A DNA stretch of 64,000 bases from Xanthoparmelia taractica (taxonomy: Eukaryota > Ascomycota > Lecanoromycetes > Lecanorales > Parmeliaceae): assembly GCA_033085395.1 (NCBI GenBank), contig JANQBS010000031.1:1-64000 (forward strand), read 5' to 3'. Shown here piece by piece: positions 32,570 to 42,932 of this stretch. Position 1 is the stretch's first letter, and each line of letters opens with the position of its first letter. The position numbers and the translations under genes are program-made. The notes under the pieces are model-generated. The model was not told where the DNA came from. It was given only the letters and a program-made list of their open reading frames with translations, and did no database searches.

Positions 32570-33895
32570 CAGCCATTAGCTGCTCAATGTCGGACTGACT
32601 CCGTAAACTGTCATCCTAGTAGGTGTAAAACCCAGGGAGTTTTCTTGTTCATAGATATTCAGAACAAGTCCGTAGTTGGCAGCAAACGGAGTTGACAAGT
32701 CTCGACGCGGCTTGAGTTTTACGGCGAGATCTTCCCGGTCCTTGAAGATCAGATCTTTGGAAAGCACATCATCGCCGTGGGGATGCCAGCTGAGATACGA
32801 TTGACACTATTGCGGCAGACTCACAAGCCTCCCACGGATATTATACATGTCACGCTCTGGTTGACTCATCGTGGAGACCGGACATGTTGCCCAAAGAGAT
32901 AGCCCAGGCCCCGTGCGCTATGGTTGCCATTGTGAGTTTCGACTTCTTCATTGTTCCATGTGACCAGCTTGTGATGAGCGTTGAAGTCGTAGTAGGAGTG
33001 TTTCGGAGTGACAATGGAAACATGTATCCAGATTCGTTGAAATCCTCAAGCACAGATTCCCAGTATCCCGGTGTTGATCATCTGTCGATGTTGGGACCAG
33101 CTAATCAAATTTTTATACTGGTACCATTTGCCTTTTGGGCATATTCCAGGGGTTGAGAAAGAGTTTCTTGTAGATGCTCGAAGATCATACGTCTTGTCCA
33201 TCCATCAAATCCAGTATGGTGAGCTGTCCAAACAAAGTAAGAAGAGTCTTCTTCCGTGATGACTGCATAGCGGAAGAGTGGTCGACCAGATTCAATAGGC
33301 TGGCTGAGACTCTGGCTTTTATACCCGGCGAGGTCCTTACCTTCTTGCCATTCCATACCAGAGTTTGAGACGACTTGCAAAAGGTCGCCACCTCTTCTGA
33401 CGAGCCTGGTCCTAGGGATCTGATGTTTCTTTTGGAGTCGATCCCAAGCTCCTATCAGTAGGTTGCGATCCATCTCGCCACAGATTTGGAAAACCCACTG
33501 CAAAGTATAGGTGCCGTATTGTAATTCTTTCTCAAAAATGACCGTCTGGAACATTGAAGCTGGATGAATGTCCTCGACCGTGTCACGTGTGACCTGGCAG
33601 GCAGTTGCGCATGCACACACAGTGTCTTGATCAAGGATGGATACTTCGCTAGTTGTGTCTTTGGTTTGGAGACATGGCCAGCTTCTTGACAATTTGTGGC
33701 CAACGCCCCTAGAGTCGGGTAGTTGAACAAGTCCTCAATGTCCAGTGATAGGTCCATCGCTTCGGCCGCGGCGACAAGGCGCAGGGCTTCGACAGAATCG
33801 CGCCCCGCTTCGAAGAAATTTGTATCTTCATTGAGGTCGGAACCGTCAATGTCCAAGACTTGAGACCATACATTATCTGATGTTGATCCATGTCA
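32570..33895 (-). pseudogene. Decayed nonribosomal peptide synthetase fragment (carrier + condensation)
   Basis: Reading from 33895 downward, a peptidyl-carrier domain begins NVWSQVLDIDGSDLNEDTNF and has the phosphopantetheine motif FFEAGRDSVEALRL, with the serine intact, then the helix DLFNYPTLGALA. A frame change near 33690 leads to a condensation domain: VEDIHPASMFQ, the body DRLQKKHQIPRTRLV, and the catalytic HHxxxDG as AHHTGFDGW (about 33215-33240). Further pieces in shifted frames (MATIAHGAWAISLGNMSG near 32900, and about 32576-32767) look like the middle and end of the same domain. No adenylation domain precedes the carrier, and the C domain is broken by frameshifts, so this is a relic of a larger synthetase. 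It may have been part of a secondary-metabolite cluster; no intact cluster genes are recognised nearby. Confidence 0.78.
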
Positions 33896-36227
33896 GAAGT
33901 TACATAGGAATGTACGAAGTAGTACGAAGAGTGAAGTTTCGGGCCCGGATATGATTCTTGGGACAGTGCTGTGCCATATGAAATGGACAGCATTGGCATG
34001 GGAGACGGGGTGGTGCGTCATTTGGTGTGTGACTTGCCTTGCCTTGCCTTAGCAACAATCTTCCCCCGTATCACCGAGGATGGCCGCGGCAATATCTTCA
34101 CAGATGATTCAATTTGCAGCGTCGGTTAGAGGATCGTCTGGTCTGGCTAGTGGCATAGCATCCCGCTAAGGTAGGCTCTTGAGCACCGAAGATGCCCGTA
34201 TCACCATTTATGGTTAAGATAGCTAAGGTACCTCATACATGTACCTCGGTTGAGCTAACTTTGTTGCACAAAACGTTTAAGACGCAGCTTGTTTGGATGG
34301 AAGCCCCATCTATAATGGAGACATGGAGAAAAGCTTGCACCAATCGATCATTGTAGGCCTTACTGTGTACGAAATACATGGTATTTAAGTTCGGCAACAT
34401 GAATGGTTTTAAATGTGCACGCGGTAAAACCGCGGAAAACAACGAAAATAGGATATCGAACAGCATCATCTCCTCTGAACCATCGCGGCTTATCGATAAA
34501 GTGCATAGAGCTAGGATCTGCGAGTCATCGTGCCTATACCAGTACTCAACGCAATGCAATCTCCTACTTGGGTGGGGGTCCGAGTTACAGGAGTCAAAGC
34601 TTTTCGCATATATCACACTGCCTAACATGGACTCCGCCTCTGCTTCATCGGAACTTTGCAGAAATCCTGAACCACGGTCATCAATATCAATCTGGGAGGC
34701 TCAAGCGATTGCCATCTGCCCGATTCTCTATCATGGACAGTGCCTGTAGCACTCTGACTCATAACTTCTCAGCTATTATCGATAGGGGTTGTGTTGATGC
34801 AATCAGCTACACAGCAGAAAGAGATCCAGTCACCATGTGCCTCTGCAACAGCCAACTCAGACACCACTACTGCAGTCAGTCGGAACCAGCCCCGACCGGA
34901 AGGAGCTCCTGACGGCGGCTAGCTCTCATAATGATCTAGATGGTTTGAATGATCTAGGCGTTTATTGGATTGAGCCCCAAAAACGGCTGCAACGTTATTG
35001 GCTGCCCACATCATCATAACTGCGAAGAAAGAGAGAACCTAGTCCATTCTGCATGGGTATGTACAGACAAATCTCCAGATCTCCGGATCTCTGATCGCGA
35101 GGACGCATTCATGTTTTTGGTTGTTGGGCAACTTTACGGTTGTCCCATCCCGGGGAATCATCGGGTAGGGATAGAAATTGTGCATATGCTGAGCACATGC
35201 GTTTCTACCCCCAATGAGGTTTCTGCATATGCAGAGTATAGCCGTACTACCGTTCTACCTCGGATGGAACGTACATATGAAGTACATGCTCAGGAAAAAA
35301 ATCAATGTTAGGCTTGGGGGTCTTGGGGGTTACCTTACCGGCGGCACTTTCTATTAAGCGCAGCAATCGAAGTTATTCCAGGAGGCAATCTTTTTGAAAT
35401 ATCATTGAGATTAGTGCATACGCTAATTATGTACCTAAAAGTGCCACCCGCAAGGCGACTTGCAAGTCTAACTCTAATCTTCTTTCATATACCACTAAGG
35501 CATATACTAAGCATACTTCTACTTCGTATGTGTTCTCCTGCATTATGCGAAACGTCCAAGTATCCGCTCTACCACTGATAAGTCGCCTATGCTTAGGATA
35601 TGCCTACCCGGACCATGTGCCCGTCACATCCTAGGCATACGGCTCAGGCCTTTTCTAGCTAGGTTTCCTTCCTGGCTAGGCCATCCTTCATATATATTTC
35701 CTACAGCATGATTAGTTCATTCTATTCCTTAACCGTTTCTATCCTGGTCGAGATGGATACCCAAGCTCCCCCACTTTCTTGATCAACCTGGTTTACCCGC
35801 GGAAACCCACAGCCTTTCCATCAATACTCCCACTAGGTCCTATGTTTGCATGCCGAGGAAAACTTCCATGATGATCGAGCTCGGCCGAGGCTGGTGTTTC
35901 TTTTTGGCGCAATGACCACCTGCTGCCCATCAAGATAGTGCCGTGTTGGCGGTATTCGCGCAGATTTCAGAACCCAATGAGACCACAAAGATTAGTATGT
36001 GATCCGATCAGGGTGATATCACGTGAGAATCGCCTCCGCCAACTTCTAATGCCTATATAAATGCCTGACAACCTCCCTTGACTACGTTAATTTCCAGGCT
36101 CCTTACGTCCCTTTCCTGCACCATCCTACTTCCCTCGCAATACTCCCAGTCGCAGGACTTCCAACCAAAGAACCAGATTCTTTTCAACTCTTGCACACCG
36201 CAATACCTTACTCGAACCAGATTCAAG
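33896..36227. other. Intergenic, no gene seen
   Basis: About 2.3 kb between the NRPS relic and the secreted-protein gene. Frames at 34378-34912 on the plus strand and 34233-34628 on the minus strand overlap and have no recognisable character. A short CCTTG tandem repeat lies at about 34037-34050. The last 200 bases, with a TATATAA at about 36055 and CT-rich leader, are probably the promoter of the gene at 36228. Confidence 0.45.
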
Positions 36228-36871
36228 ATGCTCAAGCTTGCCCGCATAGCTTTTGCAGCTGCCATGCTTGCTCAAGCAATGGCGCTGCCCAGTCCAAACT
36301 CTGCAACAAGCGGGTCGCCGCATCTCGCAAGCGTATGAAGAACATTTTGTATGGACCAATACACCAGCATGCTGATTGTGCAACTTACCAGTTCGAAAAT
36401 GATCCCGCCCTCCCGGCATCTCCCGCCTCGCCAATCGGTGTCTACCAGGGCGTCTTGTGGAAAGGCATATCCCTCGCTAAGTCCGACGATTCAACCGGCC
36501 TCACCCCAAACAGCTTCCCAAACTTTGCGTCTTTGCAAGGGACACCGCAGATTACGACCGTCTTCGACGGCTCCATCTTCACGGCCTTGACGCTTAATTC
36601 CTTCTACTTCGGATGCGCATTCGGTGCAGAGGAGAAGTTTTTCTCGACGGCGGTAAGCTGCAGCGTTACCCTCAAGGGATTCAGTGCGGCTGGGGTTCAG
36701 GTTGCAACGGAGACGTTCGCCTTTTTCGCAACTGGCTTCGAGCAACCGATGATTCAAGCCCAACCGAATGGCTTCAATTTCGTACAGTACATCACCTTTG
36801 AGTTCGAAGTCGAGTTTGGAGCCGCCGCTCTCATTGACACGGTGGCCTTTGATGTGTTTTCTGCTTTGTAG
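36228..36871 (+). CDS. Small secreted protein of an uncharacterised fungal family
   Basis: Two exons, 36228-36332 and 36392-36871, split by a 59-base intron (GTATGA...TTACCAG), give 194 residues. The N-terminus MLKLARIAFAAAMLAQAMAL is a signal peptide. The mature part is beta-rich with an aromatic/Gly pattern (PIGVYQGVLWKGISL, TALTLNSFYFGCAFGAEEKF, STAVSCSVTLKGFSAAG) and two cysteines that could form one disulfide. The layout matches a large family of short secreted proteins in plant-associated and saprotrophic ascomycetes that I cannot name. There is no enzyme motif. An apoplastic or effector-like role is speculation. A shift of frame across the intron explains why the signal peptide and mature part are in different raw frames. 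Confidence 0.72.
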
Positions 36872-38790
36872 TTGCCATTGCGCGGAAGAGGTGGCATGTG
36901 GGGAAGGGCACGCGACCAGCGTGAAGGGGCTCCAGATTCCATGACTTTTTCGCATTCAACTGTGATCAGTGATTTTATTCGCAATGTCATGAGACGGGGT
37001 GGAAAACAGCAGGCCTTTGATGTATGTAATCTTCCATGGGATGGGCTATGAGGCTTGCAAAGGATCCCATGATATCTTACGCCTGCCTTGAATGTCAGTC
37101 AAATTCAACCAATCATCACCTTCCAGTGTCTCGCAGGAAGCGACCCCACACCCCGCAATTGTTTCCCCAGCAGGGTTTATTGAGGGTCCCAAGATAGCGG
37201 GATATCCTAGCCCTAAAATGCCATCTTGCATGAATGATTTAACGGTACAACGGCTGTCTCAATGATTGGCCCGGTAAAATCGTACTAGAGCTGCAGATAA
37301 ACTGGTGTACGAAGTAGAATTTGTTTAGGTTACCAAATCTTTTCTGTTATTTGATTTACTTATTTTTTTTTACTTTGTCCATGTCTTGTCAGTGCTTATA
37401 CTAATGGCATGTATGGCCTAAGGTAGCTATTAGGTTATTGTTCCTCTTAGCACTAACATTGGGCTTTGCTTACAAATTGTGGAGACGTGCAGTTGAAAAC
37501 AAGCGTACCAGTTCCGGCTTGGCCTTTCGCTGGGAAAGCATCCAACACTCTGTGAGGAGGTATAGATCTACCTTATACCAGGCATCCATAGCGTCTCGGC
37601 ACGACAAACACAAAAGCATAACGGCGCTTTGCATTGGAATGACCTGTATATCCATTCACAACACGGGGTGCAGGTTGTGCGCGTTATGCCCTGGGTACCT
37701 GACCGCTCAGGGGCCCATACCTTGCTCAATATGCCGATACTCAGATGCATTGAGCTGTGGGCTTTTCAATCCAGATTCCGTGATGCTACTTAAGAAGCGC
37801 CAGGATTCAGGCTGGTGTTTTGACTCTGGGGTCAGAGCGTTCATTGCGTAGGTCCAGCTATCCTGTCAGGAGGGTTTCGCATTGTTCTCAGACGCATCGA
37901 TAATCCTACACTGTTTTTGCGACGCCCTCATTGACTGATAATGATATTTGGAAAGCACCTTACATCCAGAATGCTCCTGTGATAAAATTGTACTAGGACA
38001 GAGGTCTATTCGATATGGCTGATGACATCCGGACAACAATCTCTCGCTCTCTGCTTTCGATCTCATGCTTTGTCTTCAGGCGAGAACATCTTTGACAGTG
38101 TCTCTCGCCACGAATCTTCTTGTTCTAGACAGTTCTCCACGTCTCTCGACAAGAAAAAGAGAGCCACTTGCTCCGCGCCTTGCAGCGCCGCAAGCCCTTG
38201 AGCTCCTGCCTTTCACCTTCATGGAGGCGTCTACGACGGATTAATACTCGGAGGGTGGAATCTCTGTGTTTACTTGCTCAAGTGAACGAGACCCTCTCGT
38301 ACAATTTCCTTACCGAGATCGAGCCGATGGTCCTGAGAAAAGGATCTTGAGACATGAGACCATTTGGCTTCGCTGTGCAGGTTCGTGGTCTCTGGCTTGT
38401 ACCGCTGGTCTCCCAGAAACCATGAACCTCTATATATAAAAATAGCAGGGTAGAAGAGTACAGTACAACAGAGGGATATCGCAGAGGCGAGTGCCATGAG
38501 ATGAAAGTTACCGCAGGACAAAAAGATACTTCACTAAAATGTCTGTTATCGAGATCAAGTGTCGCTTGAACCCTGCCTACTTAGCTCAACGCTAATTCGG
38601 CCACTGCCGCTGCTAGTGCAAGATCGGCCCTTTTTTCCCCCGATTAGCCAGCGCTTTGCTCACGTGGTGACAAGTGAGCACAAAGGCACAATTCACTTCA
38701 CTGCTGCTCTTTTCTTGGCCCCTATCAGTTGTCAACACTTGACCCCTACTCACACATGGACTTGGATAGTCTATTACGCGGGTGTAGAAA
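36872..38790. other. Intergenic, no convincing gene
   Basis: About 1.9 kb. A minus-strand ORF from an ATG at about 38497 encodes a short hydrophobic N-terminus (ALASAISLCCTVLFYPAIFI) followed by a charged tail, but it has no conserved feature and overlaps the likely promoter of the polymerase gene, so it was not called. Nothing else is supported. Confidence 0.4.
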
Positions 38791-41115
38791 ATGGAGAAGG
38801 AAGCGAAAGAAGCCCTCTTCCGTGAGGTCTACCAGCTCGATGAAGAAGACTCGGCCGAAGAGGACCGAAGCGATGCTAGTGTGATACTTCGCGAGAGCAG
38901 GCTCGCTCTCGCCGCATCAGATCTCCCAGCAAGAACACCAAGGAACAGTGTTATTCATTCTTCGCGTCCGGAGCAATCACTCTCACGCACCGTCTCAGCA
39001 CCACTTCCTCAGCTGTCGACCTCAAGTCTTCGTCAAGCTAACGTGGTCGGACAAAGCCCCTTGTCTTCGACAGCGTCTTCAAATCCCTCAGAGCAAGCCG
39101 TTATTGATACACCTATCATGGCGAAGAGAATTGCAAGTGTGACTGCTCGGAAGGAGACATCGAAAGCCATTGGGAAAAGAAAGCGAGGCCAGTCTTTAGA
39201 GCTGAAACCCGAATCTCAACAGATCTTCAACGGTCTTGCCTTCTGTAGGTCTCAGTCCATATGGAGCCGGCGATGTAGTGGCCATTAACGGCGTGCCAGA
39301 TTTCGTACCAAACAACGATACGTCGCATACTCGCAGGCTTCGAATTCGGAAAGCAATGGAGTGGGGAGCGCTCTGGATCAGGGAGTGGAGGGATGGCGTC
39401 ACCCATATCATCGTCGACAAGGACTTGTGTTATAACGATGTGCTTAAAGCACTCAAACTGAGTTCACTGCCAGTAAGGATCCTAATTTCAGGACTAACAC
39501 ACTCTCCTGCTAATCAGACAGTCCAATGTCAAGCTTGTCAATGATAGCTACCCAGCTTACTGCATATTGTATCGTGCTGTCGTGGATGAGCTCCAGCCTC
39601 TGTACCGGGTTGAGGGTCACGAGGATGCGTTGATGTTACAGCGCTCATCAACGCCAGGATTGTCCTCCGAAACATCTCTGCAGCTAAAGCCAGAGAAACA
39701 GGAGCATCTACCGCCATTACAGACGCCTTCACGGACGGAAGGTAGTGAACAGACTTCTCTGGGTCATGTATCTGGTGACGCCGGTTTCACGGAAGAGTCC
39801 TCCATGCAAAGGGTTACTGTAACGCCACATGCATGCCCTCAGAATGACTTAGACAAGGCCATCGAACAGGCTCAGGCAACCAAAGATCTTGTGAGCGTCA
39901 ACAAGTATGCCCATAAAGGTTTAATCACTGACAGTCTTGTAGCCGCTTGACATGGAGGAAGACGAAGTTTCCGCGAATAGCGATTCCGCAGTTCTCGAGG
40001 TTTCTGGGGACGAGCATAGTGAAGAGGATAGGAAACACAAGGCAAAGTCAAAGAAAGGATCTTTCAACCAGTCGTGGCAGAAAAACTTCAGCTGTATGTC
40101 GAAAAACGATGGCAGCGGAAAGTCCACCAATCCAAACGCTAGAACGATTGAGATCTTGCAACAGATGGCCGATTATTATGAAAGGGACCAGGATCACTGG
40201 AGATTAACGGCCTATCGTAAGGCTATTGCCGCTCTCCGGAAGCAAGGTCGTAAGATTACTACGGAGGAAGAAGCCTTCGCCATTCCATTTATAGGACAGA
40301 GGCTGGCCGCTAAAATCCAGGAAATTGTGTGGACAGACAAGCTACGACGTCTTGACAACACTAACATGGATCCAAACGCCGAAGCGTTGCAGACATTCAT
40401 GGGGATCTATGGCGTTGGGCTCAAGCAAGCAACCAAGTGGATTGACCAGGGGCACAGATCAATACCCGAGCTTCTCGAGAAGGCCCACCTAACCAAAAAC
40501 CAGAAAATAGGCATTGCTCATTATGAAGACTTCAAGACTCGGATACCACGCGCAGAGATGGATCGGCACGATCAATACGTTCGGGAGACCTGCAGTAAGA
40601 TCGATGATACGGTCCAATTGACCATAGGTGGATCGTACCGTCGTGGAGCTGCGGATTCTGGAGATATAGATTTCATCGTCACGAAGCCGGATGCAACCAT
40701 CGAAACCCTCCGCACCATAGTACTTCACAGGGTAATCCCAAAACTTTTCGGCAAAGGCTATCTCAAAGCAGGGCTCGCTACCACCGATAAGGTTGACGGT
40801 AGCAAATGGCATGGTGCTGCAGCTCTTCCAGGCACTACCATTTGGCGGCGAATAGACTTCCTGCTTGTGCCGTGGGATGAGATTGGTGCCGCACTAATTT
40901 ATTTCACCGGTAATGATATTTTCAACCGGAGCATACGCCTTCTGGCAAGTAAGAAGGGTATGCGTTTGAACCAACGAGGATTATGGAAGGATGTCATTCG
41001 AGGTAGGAACCGAGAGAGGATCACTCAAGGTACTCTAGTCGAGGGCAAGGATGAAAAGAAGATCTTTGAGCTACTAGGGGTACCATGGAGACCTCCTCAG
41101 CATAGGATATGCTAG
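38791..41115 (+). CDS. Family X DNA polymerase with BRCT domain (polymerase lambda/IV type)
   Basis: Four exons, 38791-39244, 39300-39472, 39522-39890 and 39943-41115, give 722 residues. A Ser-rich N-terminus precedes a BRCT domain (about 145-240; FNGLAFYFVPNND is formed across intron 1). A linker of about 150 residues leads to the catalytic core: 8-kDa domain (YYERDQDHWRLTAYRKAI), helix-hairpin-helix FMGIYGVGLKQATKW, nucleotidyltransferase motif GGSYRRGAADSGDIDF with D573 and D575, and the third aspartate D637 in RRIDFLLVP. YFTGNDIFNRSIR is the steric-gate region, and the C-terminus LLGVPWRPPQHRIC is typical. It acts in nuclear gap filling during base excision repair and end joining. The 8-kDa helix keeps lysines compatible with dRP lyase activity, not proven here. 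Each intron was placed where it restores conserved family sequence. Confidence 0.92.
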
Positions 41116-41812
41116 TTTCAATTCACAAGAGACTCACTAGAAAGCCTGTGCAACCTAATTGGCATACAGTTGCAACTATGCACGGTCGATATTAATTCTG
41201 GTGAACATTCTGAGCCTACTCTTATGCTAATGAATGATTGTATAGCATTCAAGACCCTTCCTCCAACAGTGATGACTGAGGACGTCAGGAAATTGCCCGT
41301 ACCCAAGGTCCCGTGCTCTCTCTCTTGCTTTCTTACCAGTGTCACTCTTTTCTCGGGCCCAAATTGCCAACTGTTTCCCCCCCTCTCCATGCATGACTTT
41401 TGCTACACGCTCTTCCTTACCAGCTAGGCCTCGCTCCTATCACCATCAACCCAAGTCTTGAGGCCAAGCACCCTCCTTCTGAAGCGAGACATGATTGGCG
41501 TGTACCAACAAATGCCCAATTGCCAACGTTTTGTCGTTTGTGGTTGCACAGCACAAGTGCATTGCTCTATCATCAACCACCCAGGTTTAGAGGCTTACAG
41601 CTATTCCTTTCCTGTTATAGGCGGTGTCTGGAAGCTCGGCAAGTCGAGCTTTGCTCGCTTGGGTTGCATGTTTTTCTCGAAAGTTGGCATTGATCGTCGT
41701 TCACTCGAGACTAATTGTAGCTCGCCTACCTCGCAGCTACTATGAAGTATTCAATCGCTTCGCGTGTATGCTTCAACTCCGAACAATGGAGCTTTGCGCC
41801 ATCGTTCCCAAG
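41116..41812. other. Convergent 3' region, no gene seen
   Basis: Overlapping short frames on the plus strand (41170-41881) have no conserved character. The interval probably contains the 3' UTRs of the polymerase gene and of the small membrane-protein gene on the other strand. Confidence 0.4.
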
Positions 41813-42253
41813 TCAGAAGAGAAGGGGCGGGACGAACATGCTTCTGAGCCGCAATTTAAAGACGCACAACTGGTTACATGAAAAGACAACCAAGGCGATT
41901 ACGAACACAGCAAAAACGAATGCCACGAGCACGAGACGAAAACCTCGTATGCTGAAGCGAACAGTTTGGTCATCCGAAGCTGGTTCCCTACACAGCTTTC
42001 ATTCGGTAAACACACAGACACACGGAGGTCTGGACCAAAACTGCCTCCTCTGAAACAGACCCACCACCCCAGCATCCCCCCCACCTTCCCCAACATCATC
42101 ACCCTCCATCCTTCACAACAACCCCCTCTAGACAATCTCAATAGCACGCAGCTTTCGACGTCGCACCTGCCTCCTTTCTTACCTTGGGTCAAATACGCTG
42201 GCAACATATCGACTCTGCAGTCTTTCATCCACCTTCACCACCGCCGTCATCAT
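41813..42253 (-). CDS. Small single-pass membrane protein, two-exon model
   Basis: Exons 42253-42183 and 41987-41813 join across a 195-base intron (GTAAGA...TGTAG) to 81 residues. The first exon reads MMTAVVKVDERLQSRYVASV then FDP. The second adds an acidic patch (EPASDDQTVRF) and a clean transmembrane helix GFRLVLVAFVFAVFVIALVV, followed by CNQLC and a basic tail, then stop. Joining restores one frame that neither exon shows alone, and the donor is strong. The intron is longer than most in this window. No homologous family is recognised. Basic residues on both sides leave topology open; the C-terminal tail is the more positive. Confidence 0.45.
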
Positions 42254-42386
42254 CTCCTTCGTTGCTCACACAATCCTCACCACCCCTCCTCCCTCCCTCC
42301 CTCACTCACACCACACACCACACTACACCAACCCCCATCCCCTCCCCCCCCTCCACACCCCTCCACCCCATCTCACCACAACCAAA

Positions 42387-42560
42387 ATGTGCGCCCTCCT
42401 CTTCGCCACCTTAACCATGACACTCATGCTCTGGCTCTGTGACAGAGTCGAGGACCTCTTCCACCCCGAAAATACATCTCGGTCACCGTCGCCTGAATCT
42501 GAATACCGACATCGAGGAAGAAAGCAGTGGAGTACGCGTGGAGGGAGGGAGTGGCGGTGA
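42387..42560 (+). CDS. Very small putative membrane-anchored protein
   Basis: A 57-codon ORF starts at an ATG in good fungal context (CAACCAAAATG) behind a 100-base C-rich promoter-like tract. Residues 1-18 are hydrophobic (MCALLFATLTMTLMLWLC), followed by an acidic segment (DRVEDLFHPENTS) and a basic Arg-rich tail. Its start lies 133 bases from the divergent small gene ending at 42253, suggesting a shared promoter. It is too short for conservation to be judged by eye, and it may be a chance frame. Confidence 0.33.
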   Translation: MCALLFATLTMTLMLWLCDRVEDLFHPENTSRSPSPESEYRHRGRKQWSTRGGREWR

Positions 42561-42578
42561 GGTGGCGATATGCCGGAG

Positions 42579-42707
42579 AGGGATAGGGGATAGGGGATAG
42601 GGGATAGGGGATAGGGGATAGCGAAGGAGGGGGAAGGGGAGGGAAGGGATGGGAAGGGAAGGGAAGAGGAAGGGAAGGGAAGGGGATGGGAAGGGATGGG
42701 GATGGGA
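42579..42707 (+). repeat. GGGGATA minisatellite and GGGAA-rich tract
   Basis: Six tandem GGGGATA units (42579-42621) are followed by about 85 bases of GGGAA/GGGGATG variants. Four or more consecutive G4 runs on the plus strand can form an intramolecular G-quadruplex. The tract lies between the small ORF and the 3' end of the C2H2 gene. Confidence 0.85.
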
Positions 42708-42932
42708 AATAGTGAGAGCGTACACAAGGGATCTGCGGGGAAGTTAATTGAGAAAACTGAAGGGATGTATTGGGGCATTGTTGAAAGGCCCCGTTCTACT
42801 CCTTCTCTACCTTACTTGTTCTACCATATCCCTGCCTAAGAGTCAAACCAGAAATGGCATCCCCCTGTCTCACTTATCCAACCAAGATACATGACATCTC
42901 AACCCCATCCTACTCTAGAGCTTCAAATCCAG

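Noticed and set aside
34378..34912. Overlapping plus-strand ORFs of 123 and 169 codons
   Set aside because: Two frames open over the same interval, neither with protein-like patterns or a domain.
38270..38521. Minus-strand ORF with a hydrophobic N-terminus
   Set aside because: The longer form starts at TTG; the ATG version has no conservation cue and lies in the probable promoter of the polymerase gene.
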